NCBI RefSeq assembly: GCF_052324685.1 | Contig: NC_135211.1 | Coordinates: 576,001 to 640,000, forward strand | Origin: Brachyhypopomus gauderio | Lineage: Eukaryota; Chordata; Actinopteri; Gymnotiformes; Hypopomidae | DNA: 64,000 nucleotides | Direction of reading: 5' to 3' | In this document: positions 18,368 to 30,674 of the stretch, piece by piece | Position numbering within the stretch: position 1 is the stretch's first letter | How the letters are laid out: every line of letters begins with the position of its first letter | Notes under the pieces: generated by a model | What the model was told of the DNA's origin: nothing | Database searches by the model: none | The model's input: only the letters and a program-made list of their open reading frames with translations | Position numbers and translations under genes: made by a program

Positions 18368-18771
18368 TGTGTGTGTGTGTTAGCTGATCCACCTCTCTCA
18401 TGCAGTGACAGACAGGCATCCTCAAATCTACAGTCCTGGGTTTTGCTGCAGCTGCCAGTGTAGTCCTTACACTTGAAGCACTTAATTGCAGAACCTGTGG
18501 GTGTGTTGGAGTAATCAAAATGTGTGTGAGAGAAAGACAGAATTATTACACTGAAATCAGAACACAGCCAGAAGTCCTCACAGGCATTCTCTCCTGGGTT
18601 AGGGTTGGGGTCCTCACAGGCATTCTCTCCTGGGTTAGGGTTAGGGTTGGGGTCCTCACAAGCATTCCCTCCTGTACAGACAGCAGGAGCACTCACTGTA
18701 ATAGTGTAATACTCACCCAGACCCAGAAGGCTCAGGCCAAACACCAGACAGACTCCCACAAAAACCTTCAT
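18006..18771 (-). CDS. cd59: CD59/Ly6-type GPI-anchored protein
   Basis: Three coding exons on the minus strand: 18717-18771, 18393-18494 and 18006-18205. Both introns are phase 1 and GT-AG, giving 118 aa. Exon 1 is a signal peptide (MKVFVGVCLVFGLSLLGLG). Exon 2 begins the Ly6/uPAR fold (IKCFKCKDYTGSC, then C-x5-C). Exon 3 continues it (QCIKYSDCE, then YSCCMSDLCN) and ends in a hydrophobic tail, LLGLLASLAVFLWCVL, typical of a GPI-attachment signal. The ten-cysteine pattern and terminal CCxxDLCN match CD59, the inhibitor of the complement membrane attack complex. fbxo3 lies next on this strand, as CD59 and FBXO3 are neighbours in human. Intron 2 holds a GT/GCGT microsatellite and intron 1 a short minisatellite. 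A different Ly6 family member is the main alternative. Confidence 0.85.
18307..18380. repeat. GT / GCGT microsatellite in cd59-like intron 2
   Basis: A run of gt dinucleotides changes to gcgt units and back to gt. It starts only about 12 bases beyond the intron 2 donor on the minus strand. Confidence 0.95.
18575..18672. repeat. Short minisatellite in cd59-like intron 1
   Basis: About two and a half copies of a 36-42-bp unit beginning gtcctcacaggcattctctc and ending in a gttagggttg tract. The gttaggg element varies in copy number between units. Confidence 0.8.
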
Positions 18772-19890
18772 TTTGCTGGCAGTGGACCTTCCAGTCAGAA
18801 TGGAGAGACACAGACAAATGTACATAAATGACTGATTAACGAAGAACCCACTGAATTAACATCTTTGACTGCTACGATCTTCTGGGTGGGTGTGTGTGCT
18901 TCTCTGTGTCTGTGCTTCTGTGTGTATGTGTGTGTAGGGGTTGGGTGGTATGTGTGCTTATGTGTGTGGGAGTGTATTACTAATAACTGACTACTGACAA
19001 ATAGCAACTGAGCAGATGCTGCTCACAAGTGTCTTGTTTCCTGTTGTGAACGCTTAAATGCAAGACTTACTACTTGCTTGGAAATGCATGTGTAACATTG
19101 CAAACATGATAAAACAACTTGTTTTCACATGAATACACTGTTTTCAAACAGAATATGAGTTTTCAAGTCATTCTTCAAAAGTTTCACTATAGCACTATGT
19201 TATGCTCAGAAACACTGTTTAGAGCGCTTATATAAACAGCTTGTTAACACATTAAAACACTGTTTTCTAGAGATATATGACTTTTCAATTCATTCTTCAA
19301 AAGTTGCACTTTTGCCCCAAGTTATGCTCAGAAACACTGTTTAGGGCGCTTACAACGCCAGCAAACGCTGTTGTGAACATCTAAATGCAATACTTATTAC
19401 TTGCTTGGAAATGCATGTGTAACATTTCAAACATGAAATGCATGCATGCATTCAAACATGAAATGCATGTGTAACATTTCAAACATGAAACATTACACAT
19501 AAGACAAGCTAAACAACAAAACAGGATAAACAATCAAACAGGCTATACAATCAAATGTAGATGGTAGAGTTCTGTGGACACCTGCCTCACTCTAAATCAC
19601 ATAATCACTGATCACAGGTATTCTAGGCTAGGGTTAGTCTAACCTAGTGCTGTGCATTGCTTGTCAATACAGCGACTAGGAGACCTGCAGAGAGATGCTG
19701 CTTGTCTGTCACCTAGGAGACGTACCAAGTGAAGCTGTTTGTCTGTATCACCTAGGAAACATATAGAGTGAAATTGCTCGACTGTCACCTAGGAGACGTA
19801 CCAACAGAAACTGCTTGTCTGAATCACCACACCATGAGCCTTTACCACCAGCAGGTTTTAATTTTCCCTGTTTGAAAACTGGCTAACACA
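18772..19890. repeat. Low-complexity and duplicated intergenic sequence
   Basis: 19138-19235 and 19256-19350 are diverged tandem copies of one another (both contain ttatgctcagaaacactg). 19045-19110 and 19378-19440 are also related (cttgcttggaaatgcatgtg). 19674-19825 contains about three units of a 57-bp repeat with cacctaggagacgtacca. No gene is seen. Confidence 0.65.
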
Positions 19891-19892
19891 AA

Positions 19893-20175
19893 CTCTAACA
19901 TCTAACACTAACACCTAATCCTAACCCACAACCCTAACACTTAACACTAACACTAACCCCAAACCCTAACCTAATCCTAACACCTAACACCTAATACTAA
20001 CCCCAACCCTAATCCTAACACCTAACATTAAGCCACAACCCCAATCTAACTTTAACACCTAACCCCAACTCTAACACTAACCCTAACTGCTAATCCCAAC
20101 CCTCACTTAACCCTTAACCATATCTCCCAACCATAACTCCTAACCCTAACCCCAACACCAACCCCTAACCCTAAC
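19893..20175 (+). repeat. Degenerate telomere-like array
   Basis: About 280 bp of ccctaa-type hexamers with many variants (cctaac, cactaa, ccaac, ctaatc). This resembles a decayed interstitial array of the vertebrate telomere motif. The strand reads in the CCCTAA direction. No telomere is implied, since unique sequence continues on both sides. Confidence 0.75.
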
Positions 20176-20454
20176 TGGTTTCTTTGCAATTCGCTGATGT
20201 GCTTATTGTTCTTTTGTTCCTTTGTTTGATGGAGAATAAAGACTCTCCATATTCACACTGGAGTCTTCCTCCCTCCCACTGTCACAGCTGCAGTGGTAGA
20301 TCTTCTATTTGTTGGAGTTTCTGCACATGATAAAGATATCACAATATACCAGAAAAGTAATAGATATTAGTAATTAACTTATATAGCTAAAACTTTATGT
20401 AGAGTTGAGCAAACATAAGATGTTTTAACGATATACATACCTGAGGAAATTATA

Positions 20455-20585
20455 ATAGTCTTAATAGTAATATTTTAATAAAATTATAATAGTCTTAATA
20501 GTAATATTTTAATGAAATTATAACAGTCTTAATAGTAATATTTTAATTAAATTATAATAGTCTTAATAGTAATATTTTAATTAAA
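20455..20585. repeat. AT-rich tandem repeat, four copies
   Basis: Four units of about 33-34 bp with the core ttaatagtaatattttaat, then taaaattataatagtc. Confidence 0.85.
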
Positions 20586-21719
20586 TCCAACTTTTCCCCT
20601 GAAAACAAAAAGCATTTTTGTGTAAAGCATTCAGAATTGTAATTCTTTATTTGCCAAGTTTGCTCACACACACAAGGAACTTGTGTTGACAACATTACAT
20701 AAAACATCACACAACCTGGACACACAAACACGCACATACACCAGTAAACTTAACATGTGCAGAGTTGCATGTTGCAATAAAGTGCTAAATGCATCAACAA
20801 AGGACACAGTGCAGACTGCATTAAATAAGGCGTATGAATATAAATACGGAGTGCAGAAGAGTCACTGGTTGAGACCGTACAGTGTGTTTCTGAGTATCAC
20901 CAGATAAATGAGTCGTGCAGTGCAGGAGGAGAAGGGTCAGAGAGCAAAGTGGAAGGAATTTTATGAACAAACAGCATCTTCAGTGAGTTAGCCTAAAGCT
21001 TGAAATTTGACCCCAAATACCTTCAATTCCTGACATGCAATGTTTTTCCTGGCACGATGACTAGCTTAACATTCCCTGATAGTTTGTATTACAAACCCTC
21101 AAAATGTATGTTAGAAAAAACTAAACTACACTGGCAGAGTGTGACCAGGGCAAGTTTGTCACTAGTGTCACTAGGATAACCAATTGCAAAGACTCCTCAA
21201 CACTGCTGAAGACCAGTGAAGGGATTGTTCATATGCCATGTGTAGTGCACATTATACAGAGAGCAGTCACTAAGTCTCTCCTTGAGAGTGAGTTTGTCGA
21301 AGATGTTACCACGTGCTGTAAAATAGTCTGACATTTCAAACACAACAGAGCTGAATTAGGGATTAATTTTGTTGGTCTTGTGTGTTTGTAGGTGTGGCTC
21401 TGTGCTCCTGGGTTAGGGTTTAGGTTTAGGATTAACGCTACCTTTGAGTATTACAGGGGTCTCAGATGTTGTCAAATGTTTTAAAGGTCTGATTAGAAAG
21501 TTTGAAATATAATGACTGAAACCATCTACATCTGCTACATCTGAACTTGTATCATAGAAATGTGCTTGTTACACACTTCTTCTTAACCACAGAGCTGTAA
21601 AGAGAACATTAATTGGTTATTATAATATAAATGAGCAGGATGTCAATTATTACAATATATCATTAACAGCTGCTAAAGCATTGCTAAAAGAGAACAGAAT
21701 TGATTTGTTATTATTATTC
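20586..21719. other. No gene seen
   Basis: AT-rich intergenic sequence. Some phrases near 21200 resemble decayed transposase coding sequence, but frames are short and broken, so no call is made. Confidence 0.3.
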
Positions 21720-21724
21720 AGCCC

Positions 21725-22660
21725 CGTCGACAGGGGGGACAACCGGGTCTGTTGTCCCGGGCCCCAGGGCCAGGGGGGCCCATCAAAGAGCCCAGCAATT
21801 TATTTTTTATTTAAAGTCTATAATTTTTAAATAATCTTGAAATCTTTCATTAATATAAAATTCTGTACTCAAAATAAGCTCAATGGCTAAAATATATATG
21901 TTTTTTACCTATCCGCCTCCCACTGAAAAATGGTTTGATTAGCACTGACCGTAGCCGGCTGGTACCCGCCCAACAGCGGGAAATACAGTGGTGGATAGTT
22001 AAAGTAAACAGAAATCTGGAGCGCAGAAAAGAAAGAAAAAACATTTACCTGACGATTTTTAATGTTGCATTGTGTTCCAGGTTTGAAAAGTGCTGGAATT
22101 TAGGCTAAAGTACTTGAAAATGTTGAAATTGTAACTACTTCGTTTCACAACCAATATCTGTCTGACTGAACAGTTCTCTTGTATTACGTTAACAAATACG
22201 AGCCTCTTGTAATTCCAGGACGAAACATGAGAGAACGTGAAGACGTTAAGACTGGACGTTTTGAAAATAAACAACCATTAAATAATGTGATTAAAAGCTA
22301 ATTATTTCGAATCATTTCGAGTATATGTATAAATATTTAACTTAAATAAATTTAACGTGCTGGGAAATATTGAAATGGACCTTTAAAATGACGTACAAGT
22401 GCTTTAATTCCACCTTGTAAAGGTGTATGAACCCTGCAAACATGATTTTGTTCATTGCGCTGAGGCGCGGTGTGCGCGAAGTTACAAAATTCGAGAGGTG
22501 CACGACCTCGCGAATCGACAGCGCGCACTGCGATTATGTCATTTTCGCCGCGCGAACCCTCGCGCCTCTCGCGCTATATTATATACTATATGACCTAACA
22601 CAAGGGTTGTCTGCTACAGAGGAAAATCAAATTACGGGGGGGGGGGTTGGGGGGGGCTGA
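21725..22660 (+). mobile_element. Decayed hAT element with shared family segment
   Basis: The left edge is a GC-rich terminus (cagccccgtcgacagggggg) and the right edge is a G run ending in ggggggctg, roughly complementary. 22022-22370 is homologous to the reverse strand of the psmc3-intron hAT (5640-5960) and to 57830-58070; it shares phrases such as gtgctggaatttaggctaaa. No clear target duplication was found, so the exact ends are uncertain. The CpG-rich block at 22440-22580 is probably part of the same element. Confidence 0.6.
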
Positions 22661-23342
22661 GCAGAATCTCAATTATTATAATATTCAATATAATATCTGA
22701 GTTCACGTTCCCTTCTGCTTCCATACCACCTGCTGGTTCCACTCATTGTTTTCTAGTATTCAGCAACTGCTTCAATAGTCTTTATGAGTTCAAACATACT
22801 GTTTGTTCAGTTTCTTAAATAAGCCTAGTCACGTTTACTCACATTTGGGTGCATTCATTTGGGTTACTCTGCAAACAATTTACAGGCGATCTCTTTATAT
22901 TCTCTTAGTAACAAACATTACTGTATGACTGTTCTTCATGTGTTTGATATTTGACTTATGAAGTTGTGGCCATGTTTACTTAGCAAATTAAGAGATTATA
23001 ATTCTGATTTTAATTCAGAAATCAGATCAACTATTCTGAGGTTTCTCTAGCCACTTGTTTGCTAGGTACATCATATCCCTCTCCAATAACTATAACTCTC
23101 CAATAGCAAATACTGAGGACATACTGAATAAATACTAATTACTCAATTTAAATTTGTGTAATTGTAAATAATCACAGTCTACCATTTTGATTAACTCAAA
23201 CTTTTTAATTGATTGACACCACTCAGATTTCAGTTTGTGTGATTGTTCTATCTATCTATCATTTTGATTGAGCTTTAATCAGATTGGATAATTTGTCAGT
23301 TGAAAAGGTCTCTGTTTTTACATTGAATATGGATGAGAAGGT
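22661..23342. other. No gene seen
   Basis: AT-rich intergenic DNA without recognised features. Confidence 0.35.
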
Positions 23343-23681
23343 TGTCACGTTGAGGACCCCGGCCCCTCCCCTTTGGGCGTGTGTATACGTGGTCCACGTG
23401 CTTTGTCTGCGTCTGTGGAATTCCGTGGTGAAGGCTATATCGTGTGATAATGTGTATCACCTGTGAATCGTCTCGTAATCACATGGGGCTAATGTGGTTT
23501 GTCTATTTAATGTGCGCTCACGCAGTGTCCTGTGCTCGTCGTTGTCTAAGGATACACGTTGTTGTGTGAATGTATCTTTGTTCTTCGTGCGCTATATGCG
23601 CTTATTTGTCAATAAAAGTAACCGTGACGTCAGTGAGCAAGGATTCCCGTGTCTCGTCCTTCGCCCTGCCCGCGCGTCACA
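23343..23681 (+). mobile_element. Solo LTR (family of the 52364 element)
   Basis: A 339-bp sequence begins tgtcacg and ends gcgcgtcaca, flanked by the perfect 5-bp duplication aaggt (23338-23342 and 23682-23686). It aligns along its length with the LTRs at 54119-54458 and 62200-62540, including the TATA-like ctatttaatgtgcg, the gtgctcgtcgttgtctaa block and an aataaaagt polyadenylation signal. No internal region is present, so it is the product of recombination between LTRs. It differs enough from the other copies to be an older or separate subfamily. Confidence 0.93.
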
Positions 23682-23737
23682 AAGGTATTAATACATTCAC
23701 TCATACCCAGACATGTCTCCAAGGATGTGCGATAGTA

Positions 23738-25081
23738 CACTGTAAAAAATGATTTTTTGACTTTGTAAATATTATTAAGTTTATTTAAGTACTATCTAAA
23801 AGAATAATCTAGTACAGTCTAGTTACTTAAGAATTTTACATAAAATTATATGCAATACTTGGTGTGTCTTTGTAATTGTTTGTCTTCAAATACATTTGTA
23901 AATTTTTGTCTAAATGGCAAAGTAAAATTTACGTTTTTGTAATTTTTCTTTTTGTGAGATGCAAAACTGAAAACAGAAAGTAAAAGGTCACTTGCAGGAT
24001 CCATGCATGCGCAGTAGTGATGTCAACAACTCAAATGTTTTTTACACGGAGTGCATCAGAGATTTAACGTACAGTTTAACGTACATTTTCCACTTTTAAA
24101 ATAAACGTTACGTGAGATGAGCCTGTCATGTTAACGAACCAAACAATTAGCTTAACTCAGGCAATGTTAGTTTATTTCCAGTTCGGATTATTGACCTGCC
24201 TGACAGAAGTATTAGCAAAGTAACTTGTGCTAACTGGGATTAGCAATTTACGTTCAGAAATATGGATGGTCACCATTAAAGTATTAACAGTGTAGATATC
24301 ATTTTAATGTACTTTAGGTTCAAGTGTGTTTTTGGAAAGGCTTCGCTATGTTAACGTCTTAGTTATGTCGTTTAGCTGCTGAAGTCTTTATTTATTTTAT
24401 CAATATGAATATTTTAAGAATATTTAAAGCTTTATACATTGTAGCATCGCAGGCTAGGCCTGGAGTTGCTGTAGTTTAGTAGGGGGCGGGGCATTCATCT
24501 ACTCAGAATGCCACTTGAGTTCATCTTAGGCACCGTTTGTGTCTAGTAGCTAGAATAGAGAGGTGAGTGAGGTTGCGTTTTATATAAGTGTTTGTAAGAG
24601 TGAAGTGTTCATCTCTTGTGTGATATTACACACTGTTGCTGCAGCAATAAAAGGAGCAAGTTTTCTAGCTTCTTCACAATATGTTGTGCAATACTTCACA
24701 GCATGTAACATTTAAATTTATGCTTTGTATCAGAAATTAATACTGTAATAAACAATATATTTGGCAGTTTGTTAAATTTACTTGCTGTTTTTACCTGGAA
24801 GTTTTTTTTAAATAAACCCTACTCCAAATTTTGTATGTATGAAAAAAAACTAAATGGACTGTACATAATTAATTTAAGTACATATAACTTTTGCCTTCAA
24901 TATAATTAAGTAACATTCACTTAATATATTTAGAGATGTACAGTTTAGTGGTATGTACAATTTACTTGATTTTTACAAGTAAAATGTACTTATTACGGCA
25001 GTAATATTAACTTTAACAATGTTAGTGCAAATTGTTACGAGGATTTTATCAAGTAAATTTTACAAGTTTGTTTTTTCAGTG
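23738..25081. mobile_element. Probable non-autonomous DNA transposon (cactg ends)
   Basis: The left end is cactgtaaaaaatgat and the right end is the complement of cactgaaaaaacaaac, both next to a TA dinucleotide that could be the target duplication. The interior has no long frame. Ends with acactgtaaaaaa also appear at 50027 and (reversed) at 59328, so the terminus is repeated in the window. Superfamily not assigned. Confidence 0.45.
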
Positions 25082-25586
25082 TAGCTGTTTCCTGATTTAT
25101 TAGTAAAAATAAGTCCTATCATCTGATATTCTAATAACTCTTATATCAATTAAAGTTTAACCATGCATTTCCTTCAGGATTATCTTGTGTAAGACTTACA
25201 GCACAAGTATTTTCAAGTTGTTTATCTTTTGTCTGGATTAATTATCATATTCCTTTTTTTAAGTATGGGTGTAACGGAGACAGGAGCCTGGCCATTCGTG
25301 AATGTAACATTAATTTTGATGTTTGTGATAGTAGAGATGATTGATTCACTTATTAGTCAAAAAATGAATTGAGAGCAAAAATAAAATGAGCATTCTATTT
25401 CATAATGTAATTTCTAGCAGTCGGTCTTTTATATAGCATATTTTGCCCTGTTTGGACTGCGTGTGATGACAAACATTTGCAAAATTTTAGAGGAAGATTT
25501 TAGAGGAGTTTTAGAGGTAGGCCTATATACAATACCTACCTGGGAGAATTCAAAGAAAATTATTACAGTATTGATGTCTGCAAAAC
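25082..25586. other. No gene seen
   Basis: AT-rich intergenic DNA. Confidence 0.35.
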
Positions 25587-26900
25587 GTTGGTAGTGTTTG
25601 TTTATTTATGAGTATGAGGTATATAATCTACAAAAGGTTGGTAGTGTTTGTTTATTTATGAGTATGAGGTATATAATCTACAAAAGGTTGGTAGTGTTTG
25701 TTTATTTATGAGTGTGAGGTATATAATCTACAAAAGTTTGGTAGTGTTTGTTTATTTATGAGTATGAGGTATATAATCTACAAAAGTTTGGTAGTGTTTG
25801 TTTATTTATGAGTATGAGGTATATAATCTACGTTGGTAGTCTTTGTTTATTTATGAGTATGAGGTATATAATCTACGTTGGTAGTGTTTGTTTATTTATG
25901 AGTATGAGGCATATAATCTACGTTGATATTGTTTGTTTATTTATGAGTATGAGGTATATAATCTACGTTGGTAGTCTTTATTTATGAGTATGAGGTATAT
26001 AATCTACGTTGGTAGTGTTTGTTTATTTATGAGTATGAGGTATATAATCTACGTTGGTAGTGTTTGTTTATTTATGAGTATGAGGTATATAATCTACGTT
26101 GATATTGTTTGTTTATTTATGAGTATGAGGTATATAATCTACGTTGGTAGTCTTTGTTTATTTATGAGTATGAGGTATATAATCTACGTTGGTAGTCTTT
26201 GTTTATTTATGAGTATGAGGTATATACTCTACGTTGGTAGTCTTTGTTTATTTATGAGTATGAGGTATATAATCTACGTTGGTAGTCTTTGTTTATTTAT
26301 GAGTATGAGGTATATAATCTACGTTGATGTTCTTTGTTTATTTATGAGTATGAGGTATATAATCTACGTTGGTAGTCTGTTTATTTATGAGTATGAGGTA
26401 TATAATCTACGTTGGTAGTCTTTGTTTATTTATGAGTATGAGGTATATAATCTACGTTGGTAGTCTTTGTTTATTTATGAGTATGAGGTATATAATCTAC
26501 GTTGGTAGTCTTTGTTTATTTATGAGTATGAGGTATATAATCTATGTTGATATTGTTTGTTTATTTATGAGTATGAGGTATATAATCTACGTTGATATTG
26601 TTTATTTATGAGTATGAGGCATATAATCTATGTTGGTAGTCTTTGTTTATTTATGAGTATGAGGTATATAATCTACGTTGGTAGTCTTTGTTTATTTATG
26701 AGTATGAGGCATATAATCTACGTTGATATTGTTTGTTTATTTATGAGTATGAGGTATATAATCTACGTTGGTAGTCTTTGTTTATTTATGAGTATGAGGT
26801 ATATAATCTACGTTGATATTGTTTGTTTATTTATGAGTATGAGGTATATAATCTACGTTGGTAGTCTTTGTTTATTTATGAGTATGAGGTATATAATCTG
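25587..26900 (+). repeat. 45-bp minisatellite, about 29 copies
   Basis: Units begin gttggtagtctttgtttatt and continue tatgagtatgaggtatataa then tctac. The first four units are 49-50 bp long (with aaaag at the end) and the rest are 45 bp, apart from two shortened units near 25978 and 26375. Unit variants (gatattg against ggtagtc, ggcat against ggtat) alternate, which suggests higher-order duplication of blocks. Open frames repeating a 15-residue unit are a consequence of the period. Confidence 0.95.
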
Positions 26901-27060
26901 CAAAGCCACATAGAAACAAGCAGAGCCTGTCGGGTCATTCAATTCGCACAGGACAGCGCACAACGTTACATAGGTTTATGTTTATGTATTACAAAAGGGA
27001 AGTAACTATCACCACATGTAGATTGATGAGATAAAATATTGCTGGTCTGCCATGATAAAA

Positions 27061-27062
<2 letters not shown>

Positions 27063-27126
<64 letters not shown>
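27063..27126. repeat. AT microsatellite
   Basis: About 30 consecutive AT dinucleotides. Confidence 0.95.
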
Positions 27127-27130
<4 letters not shown>

Positions 27131-28479
27131 AATCAGCGCAGCAGTGCAGTTGCAGTCTGAAAGTAAGACAAACGGGCGTGACAAACCTGGTTTAGTCCCA
27201 TACATCAGGGCTCATTAACTAGGGTTAGGGTTGGTTAGTTAGTTAGGACTCATTAACTAAAGGAGAGGAAGATCACGGAATGTACGTGTTATACTGTCTC
27301 AACATCTAGATAAAAAAATCAGGGACAGCGTATCTTGATATGCTAATATCCTATAAGAATAAGATCCCAGTACAGAATCGGATTATTTTACATCAAAACT
27401 TTTTGATGAGCATAAAAATGGGATTTATCCGTTAAGTAGCACTACTCGACAGAATACAGTTTTCAGTTCACTATCATTATTACCGAAGTCATCTGTCTGT
27501 TTTAATATGTAGGCTAGCTATTGTGAGGGAAATTTGCTAATGTCATTTAAGTTCATAAGAACATTATGATTTAGTACATTAGCGGAAATACTGTGAATAA
27601 TGTTGAGCAGTGATTCGGTTCAGTGATTCATTTGTAATCAAGTCCTTGTGCTTGCACAACTGATGTCAGTTTCTTCCGCTAAAAGATCCATATTATGAGG
27701 AATACACGTGTGAGACGAAAGCTGTCTACTGTGCATTCTCCCCCCTCAGTTTCTCAGTGTGCCCAAATGTACTGTAAACATGTGATAAAGGAATAAAGGA
27801 GATTGGACTGCCCTCTCTCCTCAGAGTTCTTCTTCTAGACGAGACTCTCACGCTTTTTACTTTTGTATCTCTTGTAACCACGTCTGAGTGTTTTCAGGAA
27901 ATTTCCACGACACTATAGACTCGTTTATGTGTGGGTCTTCACTGGTTTCATGTTATGCGCGGCTGTAATATCACATCGGTGCCCTAATTACTGGCATGCT
28001 GACTTTACATAACGCTAGAAATTAATCATGTTGCCGTGTCGCATTTTATGCAGCTGCTGTAAAGTTTGGTGAATCTGGCCCCATATATTTTTATTTAATG
28101 TTAGGTGTTATATATCAAATTTCAGCGTACAATAAAATAATTTTGGGGCGACAATTTGTCGACAGTGGGTAACTGCTAACTGTCAACACAGCTTCTGGAG
28201 CATTAGTGCTACAGCTTGTCTGTCGTTCGCTTTAAAATTAATGTTACACAGTTATTAGGAAACGAATTATTTTTTTATTTCACTTACCCGTTATGAGAGA
28301 GTGTCCAACAATCTGAGCATTCACTTGACACGCCTGGACCAGTGTAACGGACTTCAGACTGACTGGGAATTGTCCACTGAAGGTCAACACCCACAAACAA
28401 ACAGGCCAGTGTGTCTGTGCTAGTCCTCACGCCTTTATCACTCAATGCTTGTTTGTCGTGATTCGATGTCATAATATTA
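27127..28479. other. No gene seen
   Basis: AT-rich intergenic DNA; a short ttagggttagg-like patch lies near 27220. No coding region is recognised. Confidence 0.35.
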
Positions 28480-30674
28480 GGGGAGACCAGGGACAAACAC
28501 TTTTTGTGATAAATCAAATAATAAATCAATAAATCAAAAACCATTTACACTGGAATAGCCAATTTGCTATATTATGAACTTCAATGTGTCAACTACTGAA
28601 ACAATGTATTTAAGTGGGTTTATGAAATATGTAGGCTACAGGTTGCAAAATTGATTTAAATACAGTCACTTCACTGTTACAACCGTCCCAGGGTACAGGG
28701 TTCAGACACCACACGTGGTGTGATGGGAGGATGAAGGTTCAGACACCACACATGGTGTGATGGGAGGATGAAGGTTCAGACACCACACATGGTGTGATGG
28801 GAGGATGAAGGATCAGACACCACACATGGTGTGATGGGAGGATGAAGGTTCAGACCACACATGGTGTGATGGGAGGATGAAGGTTCAGACACCACACATG
28901 GTGTGATGGGAGGAATGAAGGTTCAGACCACACATGGTGTGATGGGAGGATGAAGGTTCAGACACCACACATGGTGTGATGGGAGGATGAAGGTTCAGAC
29001 ACCACACATGGTGTGATGGGAGGATGAAGGTTCAGACACCACACACGGTGTGATGGGAGGATGAAGGTTCAGACACCACACATGGTGTGATGGGAGGAAT
29101 GAAGGTTCAGACACCACACATGGTGTGATGGGAGGATGAAGGTTCAGACACCACACATGGTGTGATGGGAGGATGAAGGTTCAGACACCACACATGGTGT
29201 GATGGGAGGATGAAGACACCACACATGGTGTGATGGGAGGATGAAGGTTCAGACACCACACATGGTGTGATGGGAGGATGAAGGTTCAGGCACCACACAT
29301 GGTGTGATGGGGAGGATGAAGGTTCAGGCACCACACATGGTGTGATGGGAGGATGAAGGTTCAGACACCACACATGGTGTGATGGGAGGATGAAGGTTCA
29401 GACACCACACATGGTGTGATGGGAGGATGAAGGTTCAGGCACCACACATGGTGTGATGGGGAGGATGAAGGTTCAGGCACCACACATGGTGTGATGGGGA
29501 GGATGAAGGTTCAGACACCACACATGGTGTGATGGGAGGATGAAGGTTCAGGCACCACACATGGTGTGATGGGGAGGATGAAGGATCAGACACCACACAT
29601 GGTGTGATGGGAGGATGAAGACACCACACATGGTGTGATGGGGAGGATGAAGGTTCCACACATGGTGTGATGGGGGGATGAAGGTTCAGACACCACACAT
29701 GGTGTGATGGGGAGGATGAAGGTTCAGGCACCACACACGGTGTGATGGGAGGATGAAGACACCACACATGGTGTGATGGGGAGGATGAAGGTTCAGACAC
29801 CACACATGGTGTGATGGGAGGATGAAGGTTCAGACACCACACATGGTGTGATGGGAGGATGAAGGTTCAGACACCACACATGGTGTGATGGGAGGATGAA
29901 GGTTCAGACACCACACATGGTGTGATGGGAGGATGAAGGTTCAGACACCACACATGGTGTGATGGCAGGATGCTGCAGGTGGTGTGTAGGATGCCACCGT
30001 TGCCACAGTGGGTGTTGGAGCTGTAATACATGAAACTGCATTCACTGCAGCTGCAGTGGAAGATGGAACCTGTGGTGTCACTGCTGGCGGTGGGCGATCT
30101 GTGACCAGGGATGGTGCAAAGTCACTGTCATTAAAAATATCTCTTTAAAAAGGCCAAATTCCAGTGCATACAAACCCTGCCTGAATATTTGATGTTGTTG
30201 CAGCCAGGGGAAGGGCACTCTTCACAATGCTTGGCAGATCATAAATGGTCATTGTCACTGACTACTTGGTTCAGGGACGGTTGTAACAAGGCGTTACAAT
30301 CGTCCCAGTATCACCAGTTATGTTTTCACCTCATGTGAACGAGCCTGACTGCTAGTTGGACACATGTTAATAAATTCTATTTTTAGCTTACAAAACAGTG
30401 ATTCTAATAATACTTGTTTGGATTCATAGATATTTGATCTCAGGACAGTATCCAAAAAATACCTCTGATAGAAAAGTAAAATTTTTACATTAAAAAAAAA
30501 ACACTTTTGGTGATTACCTTCTCTGGGAGTTTCAAATGTGGCTCCTTTTTTGTCAGCAAGAAGACAGTCTAACTGAGCACGTGCACAGTGAGTGTAATCA
30601 CTCTAGCTTGTTTCTGTTTGGAGGAATTCAAGGTGTTACAACCATCCCATGTTACAACTGTCCCTGGTCTCCCC
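28480..30674. mobile_element. DNA transposon with ggggagacc ends, containing a minisatellite
   Basis: The left end ggggagaccagggaca and right end tgtccctggtctcccc are inverted copies, each bordered by TA (28478-28479 and 30675-30676). Subterminal copies of a ttacaac-gtccc motif in both orientations (28677-28695, 30275-30310, 30635-30660) support a transposon end structure. No transposase frame is present. The superfamily is not assigned; a TA target would fit Tc1/mariner-like elements, but this is inference. Confidence 0.6.
28699..29970 (+). repeat. 37-bp minisatellite with a hairpin in each unit, about 35 copies
   Basis: The unit is gatgaaggttcagacaccac followed by acatggtgtgatgggag. Each copy contains acaccacacatggtgt, which can fold into a 5-bp stem (acacc/ggtgt) with a 6-base loop. 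Some units lose ggttcag or gain a G. The array lies entirely inside the transposon at 28480-30674. Confidence 0.95.

Noticed and set aside
19893-20175. Real chromosome end
   Set aside because: The hexamers are degenerate and unique sequence and genes continue on both sides.
25748-26913. Repetitive frames of 80-144 codons on the plus strand
   Set aside because: They come from the 45-bp minisatellite; unit length changes break them and nothing else supports a gene.
29107-29842. His/Pro/Ser-rich frames on the minus strand
   Set aside because: They are translations of the 37-bp minisatellite.
28699-29970. CRISPR-like direct repeats with a palindromic core
   Set aside because: Units are directly adjacent with no unique spacers, and the DNA is vertebrate. 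It is a minisatellite.
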